A stretch of DNA of 54,172 nucleotides from Clostridiaceae bacterium JG1575 (GTDB taxonomy: Bacteria; Bacillota; Clostridia; Clostridiales; Clostridiaceae), in assembly GCA_002838815.1 (NCBI GenBank), contig LQGW01000007.1:1-54172 (forward strand). Direction: 5' to 3'. Below, piece after piece: positions 15,645-24,201 of this stretch (position 1 is the first letter of the stretch; the number at the start of each line of letters is the position of its first letter). Below the pieces are notes generated by a model. It was given only the letters and a program-made list of their open reading frames with translations. It made no database searches and was not told the DNA's origin. The translations under genes and the position numbers were made by a program.

Positions 15645-16532
15645 ATGAGCTATCTGATTGTTACTGATACTGCTTGCGATTTGCCTTCCCGCATGCTCCA
15701 AGATTTGAAGGTGGATGTTATTCCCCTCACGGCTCATTTCCCAGATGGTCGGGTGTTGGAAGATGGGTTTAAAGAAATGTCTTCTCCTGAGTTTTTCAAC
15801 TACATGAGACAAGGCAATGTCGTGACCACCTCTCAGGTGAACATGACTCTTTTTTACGACAAATTCAAAGCCGTGTTAGAAGAGTACGACGCCCTGCTCT
15901 ACCTTGGCTTCTCCAGCGGCTTGTCCGGGACCTATCAATCATCCCTTTTGGCCAAGCAAACCCTGGAGGATGAAGACCAACGCTACGTGGGCCGAATCTT
16001 TACGGTGGACAGCCTCGCGGCTTCTTTGGGCTTTGGCCTCACCGTTCTGGAAGCCTGCAGGGTCAGGGATACCGGAGCTTCCGTGGAAGCGCTCTTCGCC
16101 TACCTAGAAGAAGCCCGCTTCCACGTCAACCACTGGTTCACCGTGGATGATCTGGTTTACCTCAAAAGAGGGGGGCGCATCTCCAGCATGAAAGCCGCCA
16201 TGGGCACCCTTTTAAATATTAAGCCCATTCTCTACGTCAACAATGAGGGAAAACTCATTCCCATCAGCAAGGCGAAGGGGCGTAAAAAATCCATCCATTT
16301 CCTCTTTGACATGTTCAAGCAGTTGTATGAGCCGAGCATGGGGAAAAACTTTCTCATCTGCCATGGGGACTGTCTAGAGGATGCTCAGCTGCTTAAAAAG
16401 CTCATCATGGATGCCTACGACATGAACGAGCCGGTCATTGCGCCGGTGGGCATGGTGATCGGCTCCCATTCGGGCCCAGGCACCTTGTCCTTATTCTTCT
16501 TGGGCAAACCAAGAGAATCCTTTCAGCTGTAA
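15645..16532 (+). CDS. DegV family fatty-acid-binding protein
   Basis: 295 aa from MSYLIVTDTACDLP, with AAGGAG 7 bases upstream. DegV/FakB proteins hold a fatty acid for phosphorylation by the FakA kinase. Family marks: TD-(T/S)-CDLP at the start, TTSQVN near 66 (the Ser that binds the carboxylate), FSSGLSGTYQSS, the VDDLVYLKRGGRIS block with GTLLNIKPIL, and the end VGMVIGSHSGPGTLSLFF. It is followed 49 bases later by rubrerythrin on the same strand, with no terminator between them. Confidence 0.9.
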   Translation: MSYLIVTDTACDLPSRMLQDLKVDVIPLTAHFPDGRVLEDGFKEMSSPEFFNYMRQGNVVTTSQVNMTLFYDKFKAVLEEYDALLYLGFSSGLSGTYQSSLLAKQTLEDEDQRYVGRIFTVDSLAASLGFGLTVLEACRVRDTGASVEALFAYLEEARFHVNHWFTVDDLVYLKRGGRISSMKAAMGTLLNIKPILYVNNEGKLIPISKAKGRKKSIHFLFDMFKQLYEPSMGKNFLICHGDCLEDAQLLKKLIMDAYDMNEPVIAPVGMVIGSHSGPGTLSLFFLGKPRESFQL

Positions 16533-16581
16533 ACCATCGGGGTTTTTACAGATATAAACTATCGTATAAAAGGAGAAGATT

Positions 16582-17163
16582 ATGGATTTCAAAGACACAA
16601 AAACCGCAGGAAATCTCGCCAAGGCTTTTGCCGGGGAATCTCAGGCCAGAAATCGCTACACCTACTATGCAAGCATCGCCAAAAAAGAGGGCTTTGAGCA
16701 TGTCGCCGCTATTTTCGAAGAAACCGCCGGCAACGAGCGGGCGCACGCAAAGGTGTTCTTCGATCATTTGGTCAATCGCCTTGGGGAAGGCATGGTCAGC
16801 GTCGACGCCACGTATCCTGTGGGAAAAAAGGATACCGCTTCCAACTTGCAGTATGCCGCAGACGGCGAACGCGAAGAATGGGAAGTGCTTTATAAGAACT
16901 TCGGGGACGTTGCCGAGCAAGAAGGGTTCAGCGACATTGCCTTGTCCTTCCGCCAGATTGCAAAAGTCGAAGTAGAGCACGAAAAGCGCTACCGGGAGCT
17001 TTATGATCTGGTGGCCAACAACAAGTTCTTTGAGCGCAGCGAAGAGAAGGAATGGAAATGCAGAAACTGCGGCTACATCTACGTGGGAAAAGAAGCGTTG
17101 AAACTTTGTCCCGCTTGCCGTCATCCTCAGTCTCACTTCGAACTTCGCGAGTGCGAGCAGTAA
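16582..17163 (+). CDS. rbr: Rubrerythrin
   Basis: 193 aa; AAAGGAGAAG upstream. It reduces hydrogen peroxide in anaerobes. The N-terminal ferritin-like di-iron domain shows the ligands E20 (GESQARNRY), ETAGNERAH (E..H) and VEVEHEKRY (E..H). The C-terminal rubredoxin domain has CRNCGYIYVGKEALKLCPACRHPQ, with two CxxC pairs for one iron. It closes the degV-rbr unit; the PerR-like palindrome upstream of degV may control it. Confidence 0.95.
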   Translation: MDFKDTKTAGNLAKAFAGESQARNRYTYYASIAKKEGFEHVAAIFEETAGNERAHAKVFFDHLVNRLGEGMVSVDATYPVGKKDTASNLQYAADGEREEWEVLYKNFGDVAEQEGFSDIALSFRQIAKVEVEHEKRYRELYDLVANNKFFERSEEKEWKCRNCGYIYVGKEALKLCPACRHPQSHFELRECEQ

Positions 17164-17225
17164 CCCCTCCCCTTTAAAACAAAAGCTTGTGCGGCTTATC
17201 CCTTAAAAGAACCCGCAATCATAAA

Positions 17226-17265
17226 AAAAGCAGGAAATCGCTTCGGTGATTTCCTGCTTTTTTTA
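17226..17265 (+). terminator. Terminator of degV-rbr
   Basis: AAAGCAGGAAATC pairs with GATTTCCTGCTTT around GCTTCGGT, flanked by A and T runs, so it can work in both directions. Confidence 0.9.
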
Positions 17266-17272
17266 TGCAATA

Positions 17273-17296
17273 AATTCCTTGAGCCCTCAAGGAATT
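17273..17296. repeat. 24-base near-perfect palindrome
   Basis: AATTCCTTGAG, two bases CC, then CTCAAGGAATT: 11-bp arms that are fully complementary, directly after the rbr terminator. Its distance (about 125 bases) from the zinc operon -35 box makes a direct operator role uncertain. Confidence 0.5.
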
Positions 17297-17420
17297 GCTG
17301 AGATTGGCGCCCATGGCCCCATTTTTTTGAAAAATATTTTCCTTTGTTATTTTTTCGCCTATGCCAAAGGATTATCAGATTATGAAGGATTGGTGAAGGC
17401 TTTTACGGAGCAAAAAGGGT

Positions 17421-17468
17421 TTGACAAGGTTTTTTTCCTGGGGTAAAGTGGGGTCAAATTAGCTAATT
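17421..17468 (+). promoter_or_regulatory. Promoter and candidate operator of the zinc operon
   Basis: TTGACA (17421-17426) and TAAAGT (17444-17449) are 17 bases apart. The 12-bp perfect palindrome AATTAGCTAATT (17457-17468) covers the expected start of transcription. It does not match the B. subtilis Zur or streptococcal AdcR consensus well, so the regulator is open. Confidence 0.65.
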
Positions 17469-17510
17469 GATAAACAGAATCATTCGCATTACGCAGGAGT
17501 ACATTGTAAC

Positions 17511-18728
17511 ATGAAACACGCAAAAATCATCACTCTTTGTTTGAGCCTGTCTCTTATCGCTGCCGTGGGCTGTCAGCCCAAGGGAAAGACCCCCGATAAG
17601 ACGACCAAGGGCGGCGTCACCGTAGCAGACACCAAACCGACCGCGAAAGACCAAACCAAGCCCGCGGAGGCCGGCGACAAAGAGTCGAGCCTTGCCATGT
17701 GGGCCGGGTCCTGGAAAACCTACGCTGAATTCTTGAAGGATCCCATGATCAAGCCCCAGCTGGAGCGTCGTGCAGCTCTCGAAAAAGTCAGCCTCGACGA
17801 GCTCATGAAGAAAATGGATGCCACGTATAAGTCGGAATTCACCCACATGGAAATCGAAGGAAAGAAGATCAGCCTCTACAACGGCAGCAAGGATCAGGGC
17901 GGCAAGCTCTTGTTCGCCGCGGATTATGACTTCATGAAGAAGGAAGTCGTCAAAGGCGATCGCCACGACACCACCTGGTACCTCTTTGAAACGAAGGATC
18001 CCAAGGCAACCATCAAGGTCTTTGCTCTGATGCCCGAGCACGGCACCACCATGCCCCACATCCACTTCCGTTATGGCGATGCTTCCATCGTGAATAACTT
18101 AAAGGGTGGCGACTGGTGGCCCACGTTTGTGCGCACGAAAGTGACCGCTCAAGACGCCATCACTTCCATGAAGGATCGCTTGGACAAGCAAGAAGCAGAA
18201 GCCAAGAAGGACACCAAGCCCGCCGGCAAAGCGGATGAAAAAGATATGAAGGCCATTGCTGAATGGGCTGGCGAGTGGAACAACATGGGCGACTATTTGG
18301 ATCGTCCGGAGCTCCAGAACGCTTTTGGCATCGCTGCAAAAAAGGAAAACAAGTCCGCTGAGGACTTTAAGAAGGCTTATGTTGCAAAAAGAAAGACCGA
18401 CTATTCCAAGATGATCATTAGGGATAAGGAAGTTCTTTTTAAGGATAAAGACGGCAAAGAACTGGGCAAAGGGACTTACGAAGGAAAAGGCAAAGTCACC
18501 TCGAAGTTGGGCCGCCATGACCTCACGTGGTACGTCTTCCAGGGCGATGAAAAAGCCCTCTACAAGACTCTTTTGGTCATGCCTGTTCACGGAGACGGCC
18601 TCATCCATTTCCACCTGCGCTACGGCAACGAGGACGCACAGGCCTTATTGAAAAAGGACAACTGGTTCCCCACCATGGTGAAACCGGATGCCACCACCGC
18701 GCAGCTGATTGAGGAAATCACGGAGTAA
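17511..18728 (+). CDS. Lipoprotein with two tandem ZinT (YodA) domains
   Basis: 405 aa. A lipoprotein signal peptide ends at Cys21 (AAVGC); a Lys/Thr-rich linker follows to about residue 60. ZinT domain 1 (about 62-220) and domain 2 (about 248-403) each start WAGxW and end in the metal site and RYG(N/D) motif: His177, His183 and His185 in the first, His360, His366 and His368 in the second. Each also contains RHD-TWY. ZinT proteins bind zinc and pass it to ZnuA; one domain is the rule, alone or fused to AdcA. It opens the zinc operon with only 5 bases to the next gene. Confidence 0.9.
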   Translation: MKHAKIITLCLSLSLIAAVGCQPKGKTPDKTTKGGVTVADTKPTAKDQTKPAEAGDKESSLAMWAGSWKTYAEFLKDPMIKPQLERRAALEKVSLDELMKKMDATYKSEFTHMEIEGKKISLYNGSKDQGGKLLFAADYDFMKKEVVKGDRHDTTWYLFETKDPKATIKVFALMPEHGTTMPHIHFRYGDASIVNNLKGGDWWPTFVRTKVTAQDAITSMKDRLDKQEAEAKKDTKPAGKADEKDMKAIAEWAGEWNNMGDYLDRPELQNAFGIAAKKENKSAEDFKKAYVAKRKTDYSKMIIRDKEVLFKDKDGKELGKGTYEGKGKVTSKLGRHDLTWYVFQGDEKALYKTLLVMPVHGDGLIHFHLRYGNEDAQALLKKDNWFPTMVKPDATTAQLIEEITE

Positions 18729-18733
18729 GCGCC

Positions 18734-20032
18734 ATGATCAACCGCCTAAAGAAAGCCCTTGTGACAGGGTTCGTTCTGACAGCCGGCCTTTTGGCCGGCT
18801 GCAGCACGGGCAGTAAGGATGCAAAGCCCACGGTTTATGCATCCTTTTATCCTGTCTATGACATAACGCAGCAGATCGCAAAGGACACCGTCAACGTAAA
18901 AAGCCTAATGCCCGAGGATAAAGAAGCCCATTACTGGGAACCCTCTGCCCGGGATATGAAGACGCTCCACGACACCCCCCTATTCATCGTCAACGGCGCC
19001 AATTTGGAATTTTGGCTGCCCAAGGTGAAGCAGGCCGTGCCCCAATTGAATGTGTTGGATCTCTCTCAGGGACTGAACCTCATCCAAGGCGCCGGCAGCA
19101 CCAAGAAAGGGGAATTCAAGTACCTCGCCACCTACGCCTTCACCCCGGAAAAATACCTCTTGGACTTTGGTCATACGCATGAGAAAACCCTGCGAGTGGC
19201 TTTTTGGAAACGTAAAAACGGGGAAGACGCCATGACTCGCGGCAAAGAGGTGATGCGCCAAGAAGCCAAGATCATCAAGCAAAAAGACACCATCGCCGTG
19301 CAAGACGGCGGCGTTTATGAGTTGGAAATGGGCCATGAGCACGGAGAAATCTATCTGCAGTTTTCCGAAGGCGGCGACTGGCAGTTTGTAGCCGACCGCG
19401 TCTCTGGGGAACTCTTGTCCTACGTTATGGTGGATCCCAAAGATCAGGTGATCAAGCCGAAGAAGGAAGAAGAAACCCAAGCTGAAGCGTCCACCACCTC
19501 CACCGATCCCCATGCCTGGATCTCGCTGCCCCACGCGAAAATCTACGCTGAGCGAATCCGCGATGCCCTCATCCAGCTGGTGCCTGCTCAAAAAGCAGCC
19601 TATGAAAAAAACTACGCTGAATTCATCCAAAAGGTAGACGCCCTGGATGCCAAATACCGGGAAAAGTTCAAGACGGTGTCTTTGCGCCACTTTGTCGTTC
19701 CCCACGAAGCGTACGCCTATCTCTCCCGGGATTATGGCCTGACGCAATATCCTTTGCAGGGGTTGACCTCCATGGAAGAGCCCAGTCTTCGCACCATTAA
19801 GGACGCCATCGCATTTTGCAAAGAGCACGGCATCACGACGGTATTCTATGAATACGGCGGAGGCCGCAAAGGGGCGGACACCATCGCCGCAGAGATTCAC
19901 GGTCAAGCGTTGCCTTTGTCCACCATGGAATTCATCGCTCCCGAGCAAAAAAAGAAAAACCAGCATTACCTGGATTTGATGGAAATGAACTTGGAAAATA
20001 TTTATAAGTCCCTGACGGAGAAGCGTCCATGA
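18734..20032 (+). CDS. znuA: Zinc ABC transporter substrate-binding lipoprotein with a ~130-residue insert
   Basis: 432 aa; lipobox LLAGC with Cys23. The cluster A-I fold is clear: VYASFYPVYDI, EAHYWEPS (His66), DPHAW (His260) and VPHEAYAYL (His324), all expected zinc ligands, then a FYEYGGG segment near 371. In ordinary ZnuA/AdcA proteins a short His-rich loop lies between the first and second ligand. Here residues ~124-258 form a separate, strand-rich domain (TLRVAFWKR, GVYELEMGHEHGEIYLQF, WQFVADRVSGELLSYVMV) with one HEH cluster at 201-203 and a Lys/Glu linker. It shows no clear ZinT motif. It overlaps the ATPase gene by four bases. Confidence 0.9.
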   Translation: MINRLKKALVTGFVLTAGLLAGCSTGSKDAKPTVYASFYPVYDITQQIAKDTVNVKSLMPEDKEAHYWEPSARDMKTLHDTPLFIVNGANLEFWLPKVKQAVPQLNVLDLSQGLNLIQGAGSTKKGEFKYLATYAFTPEKYLLDFGHTHEKTLRVAFWKRKNGEDAMTRGKEVMRQEAKIIKQKDTIAVQDGGVYELEMGHEHGEIYLQFSEGGDWQFVADRVSGELLSYVMVDPKDQVIKPKKEEETQAEASTTSTDPHAWISLPHAKIYAERIRDALIQLVPAQKAAYEKNYAEFIQKVDALDAKYREKFKTVSLRHFVVPHEAYAYLSRDYGLTQYPLQGLTSMEEPSLRTIKDAIAFCKEHGITTVFYEYGGGRKGADTIAAEIHGQALPLSTMEFIAPEQKKKNQHYLDLMEMNLENIYKSLTEKRP

Positions 20033-20700
20033 AGGCAGTCTCCATCGAAAACCTCCATTTTGCTTATAGAAGCCAAAGCGTGCTCTCTGGCCTGTCCTTG
20101 GCGGTGGAGGAAGGGGAATTCATCGCCATCCGCGGAGAAAACGGCAGTGGAAAATCGACGCTGCTCAAGCTCATGCTGGGGCAATACGCCCCCGATGAGG
20201 GAATCATCCTGCTCGCCGGAGAAGCTCCGGCCAGCGCTGCAGCGGACGCTCTGATCGGCTATGTCCCTCAGGTCAACACCGCCGCTCGCATCACGTTCCC
20301 CGTCACGTGCGAGGAATTAGTCTCCCTAAACATCTACCGCGATTACGGTTGGATCAAAATCCCCCGCAAGCGTCATCGCCTGGCGGCTCGAGAAGCCCTG
20401 GCCCATGTGGGCATGGCGGATTTAGCCAAACGCCCCTTCAATGAACTCTCCGGCGGCCAGCAACAACGCGTGATGATCGCCCGCGCCATGGTCAGCGCAC
20501 CGCGCCTTTTGCTCTTGGATGAGCCCACGGTAGGCATCGACAAAGAGTCCCGCGCTCGCTTTTACGAAACCTTGACCCATTTTCACCAAGAACACGGCAT
20601 CACCATCGTCTTGGTGAGTCACGACCTCGCCCAAGGGGATGTCCCCTTGAGCCATTCCTATGAATTGAAAGGAGGCCGCCTTTTTCATGCTTCAGTATGA
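20029..20700 (+). CDS. znuC: Zinc ABC transporter ATP-binding protein
   Basis: 223 aa. Walker A GENGSGKST near residue 36, Q-loop around YVPQV, signature LSGGQQQR, Walker B LLLLDEPTVGID and the H-loop VSHD are all intact. It powers uptake of the zinc delivered by the two lipoproteins. Overlaps both neighbours (ATGA-type with znuA, 14 bases with the permease gene). Confidence 0.95.
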   Translation: MKAVSIENLHFAYRSQSVLSGLSLAVEEGEFIAIRGENGSGKSTLLKLMLGQYAPDEGIILLAGEAPASAAADALIGYVPQVNTAARITFPVTCEELVSLNIYRDYGWIKIPRKRHRLAAREALAHVGMADLAKRPFNELSGGQQQRVMIARAMVSAPRLLLLDEPTVGIDKESRARFYETLTHFHQEHGITIVLVSHDLAQGDVPLSHSYELKGGRLFHASV

Positions 20701-21538
20701 ATTCATGCGCCGCGCCCTTTTCGCAGGCTTGCTGCTCTCTTTGATCATCCCCACCATTGGTGTGGTCATGGTCAATCGGAAAACCGCCATGGTGGGCGAT
20801 GCCCTCTCCCACACCGCTTTGGCCGGCGTCGCCTTGGGCTTGATCCTGGGCGTCAACCCCGTCGCTGGGGCCATGGTGGTCTGCATCTTCGCTGCGTTTG
20901 CCATTGAAGGAATTCGTAAGCGCTTCCCAGGCTACGGCGATATGGCTACCGCCATTATTATGAGCACCGGCCTTGGCATGGCCGCCATTCTCTCAGATTT
21001 TGCCCCGGGTGGCAATGCTTTTGAAAGTTACCTATTCGGCAGCATCTCTTCGGTGACCCCGCAGGATCTGGTTCAAGTAACCCTTGCATTTATCGCCGTC
21101 ATGACCATGGCCATCGTCTGCTATGGCGGCTTGCTGAACCTTTCGGTAGATCCCTTGCTGGCTCGGCTCAGTGGGGTGCGCACCACCTTTATCAATGGGC
21201 TCTTTACGCTCTTGTCGGCGATCACCATCGCCATGGCCTCCAAAATTGTCGGAGCGCTGATGGTGGCGTCCTTGATTGTCTTGCCGGTGGCCACCGCCTT
21301 AATGGCGGGCAGAAGCTACCGCCAAACCTTCTTATTGGCTTTGGGTCTTGGCGCCGTTTATATGCTCGGCGGCATCACCCTCTCCTATGAATATGGGCTC
21401 AAGCCCGGGGGCGCCATGGTGATGCTGGCCATCACCGGCATGCTCCTCACCTCCTTAACCACCCGCTTGCAGCGGAAAAACCGCAAGATCCCGGAGGTCT
21501 TCCTCCACGGGGCTGCGGAGGCTGAAGAAGAGGTTTAA
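20687..21538 (+). CDS. znuB: Zinc ABC transporter permease
   Basis: 283 aa ABC-3 family protein with about eight hydrophobic segments. It shows the family pattern FMRRALFAGLLLSLIIPTIG, then VVMVNRKTAMVGDALSHTALAGVALG and the KIVGALMVASLIVLPVATA helix. It forms the membrane channel for ZnuC. The start overlaps znuC, and a structured terminator follows at 21753. Confidence 0.95.
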   Translation: MLQYEFMRRALFAGLLLSLIIPTIGVVMVNRKTAMVGDALSHTALAGVALGLILGVNPVAGAMVVCIFAAFAIEGIRKRFPGYGDMATAIIMSTGLGMAAILSDFAPGGNAFESYLFGSISSVTPQDLVQVTLAFIAVMTMAIVCYGGLLNLSVDPLLARLSGVRTTFINGLFTLLSAITIAMASKIVGALMVASLIVLPVATALMAGRSYRQTFLLALGLGAVYMLGGITLSYEYGLKPGGAMVMLAITGMLLTSLTTRLQRKNRKIPEVFLHGAAEAEEEV

Positions 21539-21752
21539 TCCTTCGAAAATTCCGGTTGAGCACAAGTGCGGTACGCCTTCAAGGGATCCTTCGGCAAACA
21601 ATACGATTTTCGATCACTCCAAGTACTCCAATCCACATGGGACGATTCATCACCGCCCAAAGAAAATCCTCCTCGATGCGGGGCGTGCCGACACACGTCT
21701 CGGTAAAGAAGCGATCCCCTATGTACCAAAATCTTTCAAACTCAACGCAAAA

Positions 21753-21806
21753 GGTGCGCAAAATCCCACCCTCTCCGTGGGCCTTTGCGCACCTACTACT
21801 TTTTTG
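21753..21806 (+). terminator. Two-tier terminator after the zinc operon
   Basis: GGTGCGCAAA pairs with TTTGCGCACC and an inner CCCAC pairs with GTGGG; TACTACTTTTTTG follows. It could also stop pepT transcripts arriving from the other strand. The interval before it (21539-21752) has a protein-like plus-strand frame without a start site and is not called. Confidence 0.7.
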
Positions 21807-21812
21807 ACGCGG

Positions 21813-23036
21813 TTAATTGTCTTCGGGGTGAGCGATGACCTGAATCAAGTTCAGGAGCACCCGAACTGCGGTCGCCATTGCCTCCACCGAAATGAATTCA
21901 TACTCCCCATGGAAATTCTCTCCTCCCGTGAAAAGATTCGGGCAGGGAAGTCCCTTGAAGGAAAGCTGTGCCCCGTCGGTTCCCCCACGGATGGGCGAAA
22001 TCTCCACGGGTACGCCCGCCATGTCATAAGCCCTGCGAGCGTAATCAATGATCTCCATGCGGGGTTCGATTTTCTCCTTCATGTTGAAATAGGAGTCCTT
22101 TATGTCCACCCGGATGAGGGATATGGGGTTGGCCTCATGAATCTTCTTGGCAATGCGCCGCAGATTTTTTTTGCGCTCCTCAAAGGATTCTAGATCAAAA
22201 TCCCGCAAAATATAGGTCATCTTGGCTTCATCGACGCTGCCTTGGAACGCCACCAAATGGTAGAAGCCCTCATAGCCTTCCGTGTGCTCAGGACGCTCTT
22301 CATTGGGCAACTGTTGTTGAAACTCCATGGCAAGGAGCGTGGCGTTGACGAGCTTATCCTTTGCAGCGCCGGGATGCACGCTGCGCCCCTTCACCGTGAC
22401 GACGGCTGTGGCCGCGTTGAAGTTTTCATACTGCAGTTCCCCCAAAGGGCCCCCGTCCACAGTGTAGCCAAAATCCGCCCCCAGGGCCTCCACGGGAAAG
22501 CGATCAGGACCGCGCCCGATTTCCTCATCCGGCGTGAAGGCTACCTTCACCTCTCCATGAGGGATGGTGGGATTTTCATGGAGGATGGCCAACGCGGCCA
22601 TGATTTCTGCGATGCCGGCTTTATCATCCGCCCCCAAAAGCGTGGTGCCATCGGTGACCACCAGATGCTGGCCGTGATAGTTGACGAGATTGGGAAACTC
22701 CTTCACACTGAGCACTTTTTGACTCTCCCCCAGGGGAATGTCGCCACCGGTGTAGCGCACAATGCTGGGCCGTACGGACGCTGCGTTAAAATCAGCCGTA
22801 TCCAAATGAGCCAAAAAAGCGACGGTGGGGCGGCTTGAGCGAAGGTTTGAGGGGAGCGTGGCAAAAAGATATCCTTCGTCGTTGAGCTGGGTCGTCAACC
22901 CAAGCTCTGTCAATTCTTGTTGCAGCAACCGCGCCAATACCATTTGGCCCGGGGTGGACGGACAGGTGCTGCTTGTTTCATCGCTGCGCGTGTTGATTTC
23001 AACATAGCGCAACAGGTTTTTTACTGCACGGTTCAA
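21813..23036 (-). CDS. pepT: Peptidase T (tripeptide aminopeptidase)
   Basis: 407 aa, family length. An M20 zinc enzyme releasing the N-terminal residue of tripeptides. Visible: AHLDTADFNA (first metal His and the catalytic Asp), TLLGADDKAGIAEIM (bridging Asp), FTPDEEIGRGPDRF (general base and metal Glu), VDGGPLGELQYENFN, and RGGTDGAQLSFKGLPCPNLFTGG near the end. It overlaps nothing; the yhaM-type gene ends 20 bases before its start, so they may share a transcript. Confidence 0.95.
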   Translation of the reverse strand: MNRAVKNLLRYVEINTRSDETSSTCPSTPGQMVLARLLQQELTELGLTTQLNDEGYLFATLPSNLRSSRPTVAFLAHLDTADFNAASVRPSIVRYTGGDIPLGESQKVLSVKEFPNLVNYHGQHLVVTDGTTLLGADDKAGIAEIMAALAILHENPTIPHGEVKVAFTPDEEIGRGPDRFPVEALGADFGYTVDGGPLGELQYENFNAATAVVTVKGRSVHPGAAKDKLVNATLLAMEFQQQLPNEERPEHTEGYEGFYHLVAFQGSVDEAKMTYILRDFDLESFEERKKNLRRIAKKIHEANPISLIRVDIKDSYFNMKEKIEPRMEIIDYARRAYDMAGVPVEISPIRGGTDGAQLSFKGLPCPNLFTGGENFHGEYEFISVEAMATAVRVLLNLIQVIAHPEDN

Positions 23037-23055
23037 GTGAAAATCCTCCTGCGGT

Positions 23056-24036
23056 TTAGTTTGATGCGTGAGGCTCGAGGATGGGGCGGTAAATTCTGCG
23101 CCGATCCAAAGAGGGCATAAAGTCCGAGAAGCGTCCTGGTTCTAAATTTTCTTGGATGTGTTGCATATCGTACATACGGGCATCGATGAGATCAATGTAA
23201 TGCAACAGCTCGGCTTCGGGCACCATGGGCTTCACCGGGGACCCAAATTCAGGTTCATAGTGATGAGAGAGCACCATGTGCTGCAGCAGCATGATCACTT
23301 CGGGATCCGCCTGAAGGGTTCGGCCCACATGACCAATCTCCTCCATCCCCATGCTGATGTGTCCCAAAAGGGTGCCCGCCACGGTGTATTCCCGGACAAT
23401 GCCCAATTCGGAGGAATCCATTTCCTTCAGCTTGCAAAGATCGTGGAGCACAATACCGGCCATCAAAAGATCCCGATTCAAAAAAGGATACACCAGGATG
23501 ATCTGATCGGCCAGATGGAGCATGGTCAAAATATGGTATAAAAGACCGCTCCGTATGGCGTGATGGTAGCGCTTGGCGGCGGGATAATACATGAGCTTTT
23601 CTTCATTTTGCCGAAAAAGCTCCTCCACGATCAACCGCATGTCGCTGTTTTCGATGGGTTCAATGTAGCGCGACAAAATCTCCCCATACATGTATTCCGG
23701 CGATAGGGGTGCGGCGGCGACGAGGGTTTCAGGATTCACCTGATCCTCCGGGGTTTTCAATCGGATGCGCTCGATTTTCAGCTGCAAGCGATCCATAAAA
23801 TCCGTGACGGTCCCCCGAACGCGGACCACGTCATTGACTTGGAAATAGGCTTCAAGGTTCCCGGGAACCTCCCAGAGCTTGGCGCTGATTTCCCCCGTGG
23901 CGTCCCCCAGCAAAAAGTCCAAAAACTTCTTTTGGCTGGCGCTGGAGACCTTCAACTGCACGCGCTTGATCATCAAAAAGCTGTCGATGCGTTCCCCGAG
24001 GCGATATTCTTCAATGGTTTTGTATTTAAGATCCAT
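23056..24036 (-). CDS. yhaM: 3'-5' exoribonuclease, YhaM/CBF1 type
   Basis: 326 aa from MDLKYKTIEEYRLGERID; AAGGGAGG upstream. The N-terminal OB-fold (about 14-95; FLMIKRVQLKVSSASQKKFLDFLLGDATGEISAKLW) binds nucleic acid. The HD domain follows (about 160-300): HAIRSGLLYHILTML, then GIVLHDLCKLKEM with the HD pair and LLQHMVLSHHYEPEFGSPV. The metal-dependent enzyme trims RNA (and DNA) 3' ends. The start was moved in from the longest open frame, which extends into non-coding sequence. Confidence 0.9.
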   Translation of the reverse strand: MDLKYKTIEEYRLGERIDSFLMIKRVQLKVSSASQKKFLDFLLGDATGEISAKLWEVPGNLEAYFQVNDVVRVRGTVTDFMDRLQLKIERIRLKTPEDQVNPETLVAAAPLSPEYMYGEILSRYIEPIENSDMRLIVEELFRQNEEKLMYYPAAKRYHHAIRSGLLYHILTMLHLADQIILVYPFLNRDLLMAGIVLHDLCKLKEMDSSELGIVREYTVAGTLLGHISMGMEEIGHVGRTLQADPEVIMLLQHMVLSHHYEPEFGSPVKPMVPEAELLHYIDLIDARMYDMQHIQENLEPGRFSDFMPSLDRRRIYRPILEPHASN

Positions 24037-24136
24037 AATGCCCTCCCTTTTATTCCCATTATAAGGCCAATTACGGACAGGCAACAGGAAAAAGCAGAGA
24101 AGCTCCCCCCCTTTCGCTTTTTTTGGGCCCTGTCTT

Positions 24137-24165
24137 TTGAAAAGCCCCCTTCAGCGGGCTATAAT
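24137..24165 (+). promoter_or_regulatory. Promoter of the cca gene
   Basis: TTGAAA (24137-24142), 17 bases, TATAAT (24160-24165); 37 bases before the TTG start. One of the best matches to the vegetative consensus in the window. Confidence 0.8.
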
Positions 24166-24201
24166 CGAAGGGATGAACCCACTAGAAAGGAGGAAAAGCC
24201 A

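Larger units (their letters stand above)
17164..17510. other. Intergenic region before the zinc operon
   Basis: Holds the rbr terminator, the 24-base palindrome and the zinc-operon promoter/operator. No gene is seen in it. Confidence 0.6.

Noticed and set aside
23839-24201. N-terminal extension of cca back to 23839
   Set aside because: That part is antisense to the exoribonuclease gene and contains the cca promoter and ribosome site.
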